Positions 23,813 to 30,756 of a stretch of DNA of 30,756 bases are shown piece after piece. Location: positions 1 to 30,756 of the forward strand of contig JADJNC010000040.1 in NCBI GenBank assembly GCA_016709335.1. Reading direction: 5' to 3'. The DNA is from Candidatus Propionivibrio dominans (lineage in GTDB: Bacteria; Pseudomonadota; Gammaproteobacteria; Burkholderiales; Rhodocyclaceae). How positions within the stretch are numbered: the stretch's first letter is position 1; every line of letters begins with the position of its first letter. A model generated the notes under the pieces. The model was not told the origin of the DNA. It searched no databases and saw only the letters and a program-made list of their open reading frames with translations. Both the position numbers and the translations under genes were made by a program.

Positions 23813-25234
23813 TCAGTCGATCTGCGGCATCGTCGCCGCCGGCATCGTGTCGAAGCTCCCGCCGAGCGCGAGGAGCAGTGCGATGCGGTTAAGGTGCCGC
23901 AGACCGCGCACTTTGATCAGCTCCGCCTCGGTACGTATCTGGTTCGTCTGGAGATTGGATACCCACAACAGATCCCTGCTGCCGGCGAGGTATTGTGTGG
24001 TTGCGATGCGTACGGCGTCGGTCCGGTTGATTAACGCGCTTTCGTCCTGCGCAACGCGTTTTGTCAGCAACTGCTCGTTGGCGAGCGCCGTCTCGACCTC
24101 ACGGAAGGCCTGCAAAAGCGTCTGTCCATAGCGGGCGACCTGCTGCGCCTGTTGCGCGGTGGCGATCTGGATCTGGGCTTGCAAGGCACCGCCTTCGTAG
24201 ATTGGAATGGAAATACCGATGGCCGCCGTGTATAGCCATGGATTAAGACGCAGCAGCGAGAGCAGCGGGCTGCCCAGACGGCCGCCGAGCAGCGAGAACG
24301 ACAGGTCAGGCAGCAGGGCCAGCTTTGCCGCTTCCAGGTTGCGGAAGGTCGCCAGCACGGCCCGCTCGGCGGCAACGATGTCCGGCCGGCGTTCGAGAAG
24401 CGACGCCGGCATCCCCGTTGCAGGGGGTTCCGGAAGCGGAAGGTAGGCCGCCGTCACCTCGATTTCTGCCGACGGATAGCGCCCGAGCAACAGTTCAAGG
24501 GCGCGCCGGATATCGCCGTACGACTCGCGCGCCGCCTCGACAGAGGCCAGCGCGGTATCGACATTAGCTTGCATATCGACGACATCGAGGTCGGTGTCCC
24601 TGCCGCTGGCACGCCGGATCTTGATCAGCTTGAGCAACTCGCTGTAGATGGTGACCGACTGCTCGGCGAGCGCCAGCAACTGGCGCATTTCGATGGTCAG
24701 ATACCAGGTTCTGGCCACGGTAGCAGCAAGCGATTGACGGGCATACGCATAGTCAAGCGCCGTCGCTTCATAGCCGGCTTCCGCCGCCGCCCGTTGTGCG
24801 CGCAGTTTTCCCCAGACATCGAGCTCCCAGCCGACGCTGGCGAAGGCAATTGTGGAATTGCTGTTTCCATCGTGATCGCGGTCGTGCAGCGTGCGCCCGC
24901 CGAGTGTCGCCCCCACCTGCGGCAGCAGTTGCGCGCCGACGACGATCACCGTTTGCTGGGCAACCCGCACCCGCTCCGCGGCCTGTCGCAGGTCGAGGTT
25001 ATTGGCGATGGCCTCGGCGACGATGGCTTCGAGCTGCGGATCGTTCAGCGACTTCAGCCAGTCGTTGGCTACCGTGGTTACCGGCTGAGCGCCGGCGCCG
25101 GACTTCCATGCGGGAGGAATGCTCGTTGTGGCGGGCAGCGCCTGACCGACCACCTCGTCGGTGCCCGGCGCCGGTGTCAGCGCACAGGCGCCGAGCAGGA
25201 GTGCCGCCAGTGCGACAGTCGATGAGCGCATCAT
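23813..25234 (-). CDS. Outer-membrane efflux factor lipoprotein, NodT/OprM family
   Basis: A 473-residue outer-membrane channel subunit (TolC superfamily). Lipobox LLGAC with Cys17 anchors it to the membrane. Two OEP repeats follow: NDWLKSLNDPQLEAIVAEA, a strand segment SVGWELDVWGKLRAQRAA, then LLERRPDIVAAERAV and GISIPIYEGGALQAQI, all typical of this family. It trimerises to form the outer-membrane exit duct. ATG 25234 overlaps the stop of the HlyD gene as ATGA, which fixes the start. It is the last gene of the export operon 26946-23813. The C-terminal tail (TMPAATMPQID) is free of domains. Confidence 0.94.
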   Translation of the reverse strand: MMRSSTVALAALLLGACALTPAPGTDEVVGQALPATTSIPPAWKSGAGAQPVTTVANDWLKSLNDPQLEAIVAEAIANNLDLRQAAERVRVAQQTVIVVGAQLLPQVGATLGGRTLHDRDHDGNSNSTIAFASVGWELDVWGKLRAQRAAAEAGYEATALDYAYARQSLAATVARTWYLTIEMRQLLALAEQSVTIYSELLKLIKIRRASGRDTDLDVVDMQANVDTALASVEAARESYGDIRRALELLLGRYPSAEIEVTAAYLPLPEPPATGMPASLLERRPDIVAAERAVLATFRNLEAAKLALLPDLSFSLLGGRLGSPLLSLLRLNPWLYTAAIGISIPIYEGGALQAQIQIATAQQAQQVARYGQTLLQAFREVETALANEQLLTKRVAQDESALINRTDAVRIATTQYLAGSRDLLWVSNLQTNQIRTEAELIKVRGLRHLNRIALLLALGGSFDTMPAATMPQID

Positions 25235-26385
25235 CCCGAGAACGGATAGATCCAGTTGAACCACGTATAAGCCCGGATTGAAATTTTACGCAGGATGACA
25301 AACAGGCTTTGAGGATTGGCATAGATCGTTGCCCGGCCCTGGGTGCCGATCGGGAACTTCGACTGATCCGGATCGTCGAGCTTGATCGCCACCGCGAACT
25401 GACCCTGCGGGCGATCGGTCGGCACCGCCTGGAAGTTCGGCAGCGTGCCGCTCGGCAGCATCTGGCCGGCGCCGCTGCCTTGCCAGATCGCCAGCACCTT
25501 GCCGGTGAAGATCTGCCCTGGGTAGAGGTCGATCGCCGCTTCAACCTCCTGCCCCGGCTTCACGTATTTCAGGTTCTCCTGGAAGAAGTTGGCCAGCAGG
25601 TAGCGGTCGGCGTCGCAGACGAAAGAAGCGATGGCGCCGATGCGTACATCGCCGGCCACCATGCCGGGGCGGGCCTGCAGGTTCATGATATAGCCGTCTT
25701 CGGGGGCCACCATCAGGGTGTTCTCAAGGTAGAAGCGCGCCTGGTCGAGTTCGGCCTGAACGGCAGCCACGGTGGTGTTGACGCCGTTGATCTCGGAGCT
25801 GTAATTCAGGATGGCGCGTTGCTCTTCGGCCTGCGCCTCCTTGATCGCGGCATTGTCTGCGGCAACCTGCGCGGCCCATTTCTGCGCGTCTTCTTCGGGG
25901 CCGGCACCCTGCCTGGCCAGGTTGGACGATAGCGTCTGCTGGTATCGGGCAAATTCCAGATGAGCCTTGTTCTTGCTCACCTTCTGCGCTGCCACCTCGA
26001 TATCGGCTTTCATCACCAGCACGTTCTGCTTCGCCTTGGCGAGCTGGGCCTCAAGCTGCCTGACCTGGTACTCGAACATCCGACGGTCGAACTGGAACAG
26101 CGGCTGCCCCTTCTTGACCGGTACGTTCGGCTCGACCAGCACGGCCATCAGCAGCGTCGGCTGGGGCAGGCGGGGTGTGAGCTGGATGGTGTGCTGGATC
26201 ACCTTCGCCTCAGTGGCATAGGGCGTCATGAAACGCAGGCCGATCATGAAGATGATCAGCAGGTGCAGCCCGACAAAGGCGGAAACGACGCCCCAGGGAA
26301 TACTGAATTTAAGCCACTTGAACTTGAAAAAAACCGCCCAGACAATCAGGGCATAGCCAAAGACCATCACCAGTCCGGCGATCAT
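25231..26385 (-). CDS. HlyD-family membrane fusion protein (YibH-like)
   Basis: A 384-residue periplasmic adaptor with two N-terminal TMs (about 3-20 and 30-52), a lipoyl half-motif (VLVEPNVPVKKGQPLFQFD, about 83-101), a long coiled coil (about 105-220), the second lipoyl half and beta-barrel (VAPEDGYIMNLQARPGMVAG), and a C-terminal membrane-proximal part. Two TMs and a DUF3302 neighbour match E. coli YibH/YibI and YiaV/YiaW. The adaptor links an inner-membrane exporter to the outer-membrane factor. It overlaps the flanking genes as ATGA on both sides, so translation is coupled. No inner-membrane pump gene is in the cluster. Confidence 0.94.
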   Translation of the reverse strand: MIAGLVMVFGYALIVWAVFFKFKWLKFSIPWGVVSAFVGLHLLIIFMIGLRFMTPYATEAKVIQHTIQLTPRLPQPTLLMAVLVEPNVPVKKGQPLFQFDRRMFEYQVRQLEAQLAKAKQNVLVMKADIEVAAQKVSKNKAHLEFARYQQTLSSNLARQGAGPEEDAQKWAAQVAADNAAIKEAQAEEQRAILNYSSEINGVNTTVAAVQAELDQARFYLENTLMVAPEDGYIMNLQARPGMVAGDVRIGAIASFVCDADRYLLANFFQENLKYVKPGQEVEAAIDLYPGQIFTGKVLAIWQGSGAGQMLPSGTLPNFQAVPTDRPQGQFAVAIKLDDPDQSKFPIGTQGRATIYANPQSLFVILRKISIRAYTWFNWIYPFSG

Positions 26386-26798
26386 GGCTTGCCCTCTTCA
26401 ACAGCGGACGGGGTCTTGCCTGCCCGCAGGGTCTGCTTGTCCGCGACGGCCTCCGCCGAGGACTCCGCTACGGCCGCGTGCATCGTTGATGGCAAGCCGC
26501 GCAAACGGGCGATTTCCTTGTCGGTTTCGATCGCCTCCTCACGCGGGAAACGCCGGATATCGACGATGTCGGTTGGCTTGAAGGCCCAGATCAGCGCCTG
26601 CATCCACGGGTAGACGGTGGGCAGCAGGCCGGCATAGCCGAGGTATTTGACCGCCTCGGCCTCCGGATGCTTGCGCGCGATGGCGATGCGCCCCGGCAGA
26701 CCGGCCAGGAAGAGCCAGATTATGCCAAGCGCGACCACACAAAGCATCAAAGTGAGAAACGTCAGGTAATCCCAGAGGTCAAGATCGAAGCCGAGCAT
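26382..26798 (-). CDS. DUF3302 inner-membrane protein (YibI/YiaW-like)
   Basis: A 138-residue protein with two hydrophobic segments (about 8-34 and 52-72) and a charged C-terminal tail. The pattern DLWDYLTFLTL, then GRIAIARKHPEAEAVKYLGY, then WAFKPTDI is DUF3302, found next to HlyD adaptors. Its role is unknown; it may support the adaptor or replace a small pump subunit. I choose the ATG at about 26798 with AGGAGAG upstream over a TTG at 26882 that would overlap the preceding small gene. The stop overlaps the HlyD start as ATGA. Confidence 0.88.
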   Translation of the reverse strand: MLGFDLDLWDYLTFLTLMLCVVALGIIWLFLAGLPGRIAIARKHPEAEAVKYLGYAGLLPTVYPWMQALIWAFKPTDIVDIRRFPREEAIETDKEIARLRGLPSTMHAAVAESSAEAVADKQTLRAGKTPSAVEEGKP

Positions 26799-26814
26799 GG
26801 TTGTCTCTCCTGGT

Positions 26815-26946
26815 TCAGTCCTTGTCCTTTTCAAAAGGAATCCTGGCGTCCTTCTCGAAGCGCGCCTTGCGCTTGCGACCAAACGCCCATACGACTACGC
26901 CGATGAAAGCGGCGATGATCAGCCAGTGATAAATGCTCAGTTCCAT
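26815..26946 (-). CDS. 43-aa single-TM peptide, first gene of the export operon
   Basis: The frame begins MELSIYHWLIIAAFIGVVVW, one TM, and continues with a strongly charged tail (RKRKARFEKDARIP). AGGAG lies about 7 bases before the ATG at 26946, and the stop is about 16 bases before the DUF3302 start. The layout recalls CcoQ-like or other accessory peptides; the family is not identified. Spacing and signal make it a real gene. Confidence 0.75.
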   Translation of the reverse strand: MELSIYHWLIIAAFIGVVVWAFGRKRKARFEKDARIPFEKDKD

Positions 26947-26998
26947 GAAGCTTCTCCTCTTCAGTAATCAAGCTGGAGAGCGCAGTTGAGCGTAATGC

Positions 26999-27114
26999 CA
27001 ATATCGTAAGCCCTCATCCCCGGCCCTTCTCCCGCGGGGAGAAGGGCGCAAACCCCCGCGCCCTGCGGGAGGGATGGGGTGAGGGCCAAACCCTCATCAA
27101 ACCTGGTGTTGCGG
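26999..27114 (+). repeat. 116-bp intergenic repeat, copy 2
   Basis: Nearly the same as copy 1 at 21663-21780, in the same orientation: starts CAATATCGTAAGCCCTCATC and ends CCTGGTGTTGCGG, with the same inverted ends and internal hairpin. It lies between the export operon and the PpiC-type gene. Confidence 0.9.
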
Positions 27115-27143
27115 CGCTCGTGCTCAACTGCGGATTAAAAAAT

Positions 27144-28049
27144 TTACTTCGTAGCGGGTGCAGCAGGTGCGGCGGGTACAGCAGGTGCGGCAGGTGCCGG
27201 CGCCCCCGCAATCTCGATTTTTGCTTTGGCCTTCAGATCGTCGAGTTGCTTCTTCAGGTTCTGCTGCTGAAGCTGTTGCGATAGAACGGGTTTGACTTCT
27301 TCCAGGGGTGGCGCCTCAATCGGCCTGGAGTCATCCAGCAGGATAACGTGATAGCCGTACTGCGTCTTGACCGGTTCCTGGGTGAACTTTCCCTTTTCCA
27401 GCGAGCTGACGGCGGCGCCGAATTCAGGCACCATGCCGTTCAGATCAAACCATCCCAGATCGCCGCCCCTGACCTTGGAAGCTGCATCCTTCGATTTTTC
27501 CTTGGCCAGTTTCTCGAACGATCCGGCGTCTTTTTTCAGCTTGGCAATGATGTCCTTGGCTTCGGATTCCTTCTCGACCAGGATATGGCGCGCCTTGTAC
27601 TCGCTGCCGGTGATGGTGGCCTTGATGCGCTCGTATTCGGCTTTCAGCGCGTCGTCGCTGACCGGATTGTTCTTGATGAAATCCTGAACATAGGCGTTGG
27701 CCAGAACGGATTGCCGGATCACTTCGATTTGCTCATTGACCTCAGGCGATTTGTCCAGCCCCTTCTTGACCGCTTCCTGCGCGACCACCGTTTGCATGGC
27801 CAGCTTGTCGATGATGGTTTTTCTCGATTCCGGGGTCTCCGGCTGGCCGGCACTGGCGCCCTGTTTGGCAATCAGGTCGACGCGGTTCTTGCTGATTACA
27901 AAACCGTTTACGGTGGCCTCGGCGGTCTCTTTCACCGCCGGGGCAGCGGCAGCAGCCGTTGGCTTGGCATTCTGCTCGGAGTTGCAGGCGCCGAGGAGCA
28001 GCAAAGAAGCGGCGCTGGCCAGCAGGATTCGGGATTTGATCAATGTCAT
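27144..28049 (-). CDS. Parvulin-type peptidyl-prolyl isomerase lipoprotein (PrsA/EpsD-like foldase)
   Basis: A 301-residue lipoprotein: signal peptide with lipobox LLGAC (Cys22), a low-complexity Ala/Thr linker, a SurA-like N-terminal chaperone part (about 44-140), and a parvulin domain (about 150-240: ARHILVEKES, GGDLGWFDLNGMVPEF, TQYGYHVILLDD). It catalyses prolyl isomerisation and helps fold exported proteins. The last 20 residues are an Ala/Pro-repeat tail encoded by a GC-rich repeat. AAGGAA lies 7-8 bases before the ATG at 28049. The EpsD family of exopolysaccharide loci has a similar layout, but no polysaccharide genes are seen here. Confidence 0.92.
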   Translation of the reverse strand: MTLIKSRILLASAASLLLLGACNSEQNAKPTAAAAAPAVKETAEATVNGFVISKNRVDLIAKQGASAGQPETPESRKTIIDKLAMQTVVAQEAVKKGLDKSPEVNEQIEVIRQSVLANAYVQDFIKNNPVSDDALKAEYERIKATITGSEYKARHILVEKESEAKDIIAKLKKDAGSFEKLAKEKSKDAASKVRGGDLGWFDLNGMVPEFGAAVSSLEKGKFTQEPVKTQYGYHVILLDDSRPIEAPPLEEVKPVLSQQLQQQNLKKQLDDLKAKAKIEIAGAPAPAAPAVPAAPAAPATK

Positions 28050-28216
28050 TTAAGTTCCTTGGGTAGAAAAAAACTGAAAAATAAATCCGCCAACAATGTT
28101 GCGGGCGGGTCAAAAAGCTATGGATGAACGGGTGCCCGATGGCCGGAAACCACCACGCCATCAGGAAACGCCGGAGTGAAACCACCTTTCAGGTCGGTAC
28201 AGATCGAGTCTTGAAC

Positions 28217-28258
28217 CGTTATTCCGGACTTGACCCGGAATCCAGTTCGTTTATCAAT
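28217..28258 (+). repeat. REP-like repeat, degenerate copy D
   Basis: TTATTCCGGACTTGACCCGG followed by AATCCAG and TTCGTTTATCAA: a TTCCGG...CCGGAA palindrome with a family-like tail, more diverged than copies A and B. It lies in the gap upstream of the PpiC-type gene. Confidence 0.55.
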
Positions 28259-28268
28259 GAGTCCCGGT

Positions 28269-28553
28269 TCAGAGCTGGGATTTGAAGTAATTGTACGAGT
28301 GCTTCAAGGCATCGCGCACTTTCTCCACTTTGGCAACCATGGCTTCCCATGAATCTTCGCCGGCCGCCTTCAGTTCATCCAGGCTGGCGACGGCATGCTT
28401 GTATTGCTCTTGCAGCTTGCCGACTTCTGCCGTGTATTTTTCACGTACTTCGGCCTTCGCTGCGTGTAATTTGGTTTCTGCGGCGCCTATGTTGGCATTC
28501 AACTCGTCGAGTTGAAGCTTGATTTTTGCAATGTATTCGTCTCTTTTCGACAT
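28269..28553 (-). CDS. Small coiled-coil protein
   Basis: A 94-residue all-helical protein with heptad patterns through most of its length (YIAKIKLQLDELNANIG, VGKLQEQYKHAVASLDEL) and a C-terminal aromatic end (HSYNYFKSQL). I recognise no family beyond similarity to small annotated coiled-coil or Sll1863-like stress proteins. Start ATG 28553 is preferred over the one at 28559: AAGGAGTC is 8 bases away from the first and only 2-3 from the second. The SYLF gene lies upstream on the same strand (69-base gap). Confidence 0.78.
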   Translation of the reverse strand: MSKRDEYIAKIKLQLDELNANIGAAETKLHAAKAEVREKYTAEVGKLQEQYKHAVASLDELKAAGEDSWEAMVAKVEKVRDALKHSYNYFKSQL

Positions 28554-28622
28554 GATCATGACTCCTTGATATGCACAGGTTTGCGGGTATGCTCGATGAA
28601 ACTGCTTTAAAGACTGCCTACC

Positions 28623-29246
28623 TCAGTTCAGGCTGGCATCCTTGAAAAACTTCGTTCCCGATACGGTCAGCGAGGCCGACAGCCCGGTTTCAGACAACTG
28701 GTAGAGGAATACACCGGGGGCCACCGAAGCGGCGCCGCTGAACATGCTGCCCTGGCCGCCGGCCATGGCCGTCAGGTTGGCTTGACCACCGAAGTCCCAG
28801 CCTTGATTGACGAAGTTGCGTAGCGCGTCCTCGGTGGTGAAAACGAAGATCAGGCGATTCTTGTTCACCCCGAACCCCAGCCCACCCTGCACCTGCACCA
28901 TTTGCATGAAGGTCTGGCGCTGGGTGCGCTGGTTGACGACCATACCCTTGCCGGTTGTGCCACCGGCGAAAAAGAGCTTGACCCCGAAGGTGCTGAACAC
29001 GGCATAACCGGCGGCACCGTCGATGGCGCGGCGCGCATCGGGCGCGATTTCGGCGAGCGTGGCCAGCGCATCCTGAACCATCTCCCGGATCTGGTGCCTG
29101 GCCTGGATAATCTTTCCTTCGTTCGGCACGCCGGCAGGCAGGGCGTTCTCGACATCCTGCAGCGGATCCCAGGAAAATTCTGCAGCGGCAAGCGGTGTTG
29201 AAGCGAGAAATACGGTTACGGCGGCCAGGGCCAGGTGCGATTTCAT
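28623..29246 (-). CDS. SYLF (Ysc84-type) lipid-binding protein, secreted
   Basis: A 207-residue protein with a Sec signal peptide (residues 1-20, cleavage near AAA|EF). The SYLF domain runs about 60-205: DARRAIDGAAGYAVFSTF, GMVVNQRTQRQTFMQM, GGLGFGVNKNRLIFVF and GVFLYQLSETGLSASLTVSG. Family members bind phosphoinositides in eukaryotes; bacterial roles are unclear. ATG 29246 is selected by AAAGGAA about 6 bases upstream; the ATG at 29261 overlaps that site. Confidence 0.9.
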   Translation of the reverse strand: MKSHLALAAVTVFLASTPLAAAEFSWDPLQDVENALPAGVPNEGKIIQARHQIREMVQDALATLAEIAPDARRAIDGAAGYAVFSTFGVKLFFAGGTTGKGMVVNQRTQRQTFMQMVQVQGGLGFGVNKNRLIFVFTTEDALRNFVNQGWDFGGQANLTAMAGGQGSMFSGAASVAPGVFLYQLSETGLSASLTVSGTKFFKDASLN

Positions 29247-29334
29247 GTCATTTCCTTTCATATTGGGTCACGAAAAATAGTGCAATTCTTTTCATTCTAT
29301 ATTCATACCTGCATGGCGCAGCGTCAATACGATG

Positions 29335-29742
29335 CTACACCTGTGATTCCCTCCTTCCGAGACCCTCGGCAATCATTGCCAGCACGAGTGCATTGAGGCT
29401 CACACCTTCCGCTCTGGCACGCTCGCTTAACTTCGCATGCGTTGATTTTGGCAGGCGGGTAACAAAACGTCCGGATACCGCTGGAATGGATTCCGGGCGA
29501 TAACTCGGAGGTGAAACGTCCTTTCCGGCATCGTGGCGAGCGGACACCCAGGAAGCAAAGGCATCGCGGCCATTGGCAATCGCTTCTTCTTCCGTCTCGC
29601 CATCCGACATGCAATCCGGCAAATCCGGAAAGGTAATCAAAACCCCCCCACCCTCATCCTCCGGCAAGGGGCTGACGATATGGGCATAAGACGCGAACGG
29701 ATAAGCAGGCTCGATCTTGCCGATTTTCCTGATTTGACTCAT
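29335..29742 (-). CDS. HicB-like antitoxin without an adjacent HicA
   Basis: A 135-residue protein: HicB partial-RNase-H-like fold in the N-terminal half (FPDLPDCMSDGETEEEAI is the hallmark, then DAFASWVSARHDAGKDV) and a ribbon-helix-helix DNA-binding part (GRFVTRLPKSTHAKLSERA, then SLNALVLAMIAEGLGRR). Normally HicB neutralises the HicA mRNA interferase and represses its own operon. No HicA-like gene (about 60 residues, with its conserved GSHH) is found beside it. Its ATG overlaps the TGA of a 29-codon ORF as ATGA. It may be an orphan antitoxin or regulator. Confidence 0.88.
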   Translation of the reverse strand: MSQIRKIGKIEPAYPFASYAHIVSPLPEDEGGGVLITFPDLPDCMSDGETEEEAIANGRDAFASWVSARHDAGKDVSPPSYRPESIPAVSGRFVTRLPKSTHAKLSERARAEGVSLNALVLAMIAEGLGRRESQV

Positions 29743-29828
29743 TTTTGAACCTCCTTGATGCTATCCACCAACTTCAGGAACTGCCTGATGTATACCGGAT
29801 TGATTGGCCTGTGAGCCGAGACCGTCAT
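29739..29828 (-). CDS. Possible 29-aa ORF linking antiporter and HicB
   Basis: Encodes MTVSAHRPINPVYIRQFLKL and nine more residues (VDSIKEVQK). Its ATG overlaps the antiporter's TGA as ATGA, and its TGA overlaps the HicB ATG in the same way. A near-consensus AAGGAGG inside its 3' end (about 9 bases before the HicB start) provides the HicB ribosome-binding site. No family recognised; not a HicA. Confidence 0.4.
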   Translation of the reverse strand: MTVSAHRPINPVYIRQFLKLVDSIKEVQK

Positions 29829-30756
29829 TTTAGCTTGCGACTTGCCGAATCCCGTAGCATCTGCGGCGCAAAGCGCTGCGTCAGGATCGGCCCCAGGATC
29901 GCCGTCACCAGCACCACGATGAGCACCGCGTTGAGCATGCGCTCGTCGAGCAGCGGCTGGCCGGCGGCATTGAAGGTCTTGAACGCGACCAGTGTGGCCG
30001 CCAACGTCGCCGCGACCTGCGGCAGCGTCAGCGACCACATCGTCCTGCGCGCCGCCGGGGTAAAGCCGAAGGCGCGGCCACAGGATTCCGCCGCGATCCA
30101 TTTGCCGAGCAACAGGGCGCCGATGATTCCCGCCGCCAGGTAAAAGTCCTGGCTGATGCTGCGGGCCAGCGCCATCGGGTCGATCAGGAAACCGGTCACG
30201 ATGAAGAAGATCGGGATGAACAGGGTGTTGCCGATGAACGCCAGCTTGCCCTTGGCCGGCTTGTCCTTCACCGCCGCGTTCACCGCCAGGCCGGCGAGGA
30301 AGGTGCCGACGATCCCCGGCAGCTTGATCCACTCCGCCAGCAGCGCCGTCACCGCGAGAATGCCGAACATCAGGATGAAGTAGGTCTCTTCCTCGTTCTC
30401 CGCACGCTGCAACAGCCAGGCTCCGGCACGCCCCAGACCGAGCAATACGAGCGGCACGAAGACTACGATTTCGATCACCTGGATGGCGATCCCCGATACA
30501 GAAAAGTCGCCGACGTACAGGCGCACACAGACCGCGAAAACAAGCAGGGAGAGGGTATCGGAAACCATCGTCGCGCCGTTCATCACAACCATCGGTTCGA
30601 GATTTCTTGCCCCCAGCCGGGCGACGATGGTCGAGCCAAGCATGGTGTACGAAGCGACCAGCGATCCGGCGACGATCGCCGGCAGCAGCCCGTAGCCGAG
30701 CCAGAACGTCACCAGCGTTCCCAGCAGCAGGGAAGCGTGGTCGCGACCAACCGAAG
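29825..30756 (-). CDS. CPA2-type cation/proton antiporter (Kef/NhaS-like), N-terminus beyond window
   Basis: Partial: about 310 residues of a sodium/potassium-proton exchanger. The frame stays open to position 30756 (reading GRDHASLLLGTLVTFWLGYG at the edge), so the start is outside. The visible part has about ten hydrophobic segments, with VASYTMLGSTIVARLG (CPA2-type core) and a later GIVGTFLAGLAVNAAVK (the half-repeat typical of the CPA2 fold). The C-terminus ends after TQRFAPQMLRDSASRKLK without the TrkA-N domain of Kef channels. It exchanges monovalent cations for protons across the inner membrane; the exact ion is not readable. Confidence 0.9.
   Translation of the reverse strand, partial: SVGRDHASLLLGTLVTFWLGYGLLPAIVAGSLVASYTMLGSTIVARLGARNLEPMVVMNGATMVSDTLSLLVFAVCVRLYVGDFSVSGIAIQVIEIVVFVPLVLLGLGRAGAWLLQRAENEEETYFILMFGILAVTALLAEWIKLPGIVGTFLAGLAVNAAVKDKPAKGKLAFIGNTLFIPIFFIVTGFLIDPMALARSISQDFYLAAGIIGALLLGKWIAAESCGRAFGFTPAARRTMWSLTLPQVAATLAATLVAFKTFNAAGQPLLDERMLNAVLIVVLVTAILGPILTQRFAPQMLRDSASRKLK

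Noticed and set aside
29739..30332. Minus-strand ORF of 197 codons overlapping the antiporter
   Set aside because: Most of it is an out-of-frame shadow of the antiporter; only the last 29 codons after ATG 29828 have independent support from the overlaps.

Overview
The window looks like chromosomal DNA of a Gram-negative, GC-rich betaproteobacterium. The gene families and small lipoproteins would fit Rhodocyclales or a Ca. Accumulibacter-like lineage, but that is inference from gene content; there is no rRNA or other phylogenetic marker. I see no tRNA, rRNA, CRISPR array, transposase, integrase or phage gene. Most of the window is ordinary housekeeping and envelope functions, with several intergenic repeats and four damaged genes.

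Layout. 1-3173 (minus) is a likely operon: uppP, then a YqiA-like esterase with a TTG start overlapping the uppP stop, then an RNB exoribonuclease gene that carries both a frameshift and an in-frame stop. 3407-5164 holds a small pore-like membrane protein and a 6-phosphofructokinase with an ATP-type donor signature. 5165-7029 is mostly non-coding, AT-richer DNA around an FHA-domain gene. 7030-10058 has a surface-adhesin-E-like protein, a membrane protein and a second, PPi-type phosphofructokinase, closed by a bidirectional terminator. 10393-11537 is a frameshifted J-like/trypsin-like membrane protease between two direct repeats. 11897-14016 encodes an EptA-type phosphoethanolamine transferase and a periplasmic rhodanese. 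14112-18561 has an alpha/beta hydrolase, a nucleoside 2-deoxyribosyltransferase-like protein with a tiny overlapping upstream ORF, a diguanylate cyclase, a TonB-like protein and a glycine-rich membrane protein. 18747-19285 is the decayed C-terminus of a TAXI/TRAP binding protein. 19559-22385 has a DUF3313 lipoprotein, a phospholipase-D-like protein (with coding-looking sequence after its stop) and a membrane protein. 22449-22790 is a secreted protein made of 22-residue tandem repeats. 23150-23734 is a second pore-like membrane protein. 23813-26946 (minus) is a tight four-gene export operon: 43-aa membrane peptide, DUF3302, HlyD-type adaptor and outer-membrane factor. 27144-29246 (minus) carries a parvulin-type lipoprotein foldase, a coiled-coil protein and a SYLF lipid-binding protein. 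29335-30756 (minus) has a CPA2 cation/proton antiporter, a 29-aa ORF and a HicB-like protein chained by ATGA overlaps; the antiporter runs off the window.

How the genes work together. The common theme is the cell envelope: lipid carrier recycling, lipid A modification, export and adaptor/outer-membrane factors, lipoproteins, a foldase, a lipid-binding protein and membrane pores. Two phosphofructokinases with different donor signatures suggest flexible use of ATP and PPi in glycolysis. Three single-base frameshifts, all in or beside short homopolymer runs, and two in-frame TAA codons inside otherwise conserved coding sequence raise the question of sequence error versus real decay; this affects how 1-1774, 10393-11537, 18747-19285 and 20530-21570 should be read. 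I did not find a convincing new multi-gene system. The most unusual items are the paired pore-like proteins with non-canonical filters, the pump-less export operon with its 43-aa membrane peptide, the 22-residue repeat protein, and the ATGA-linked micro-ORFs.
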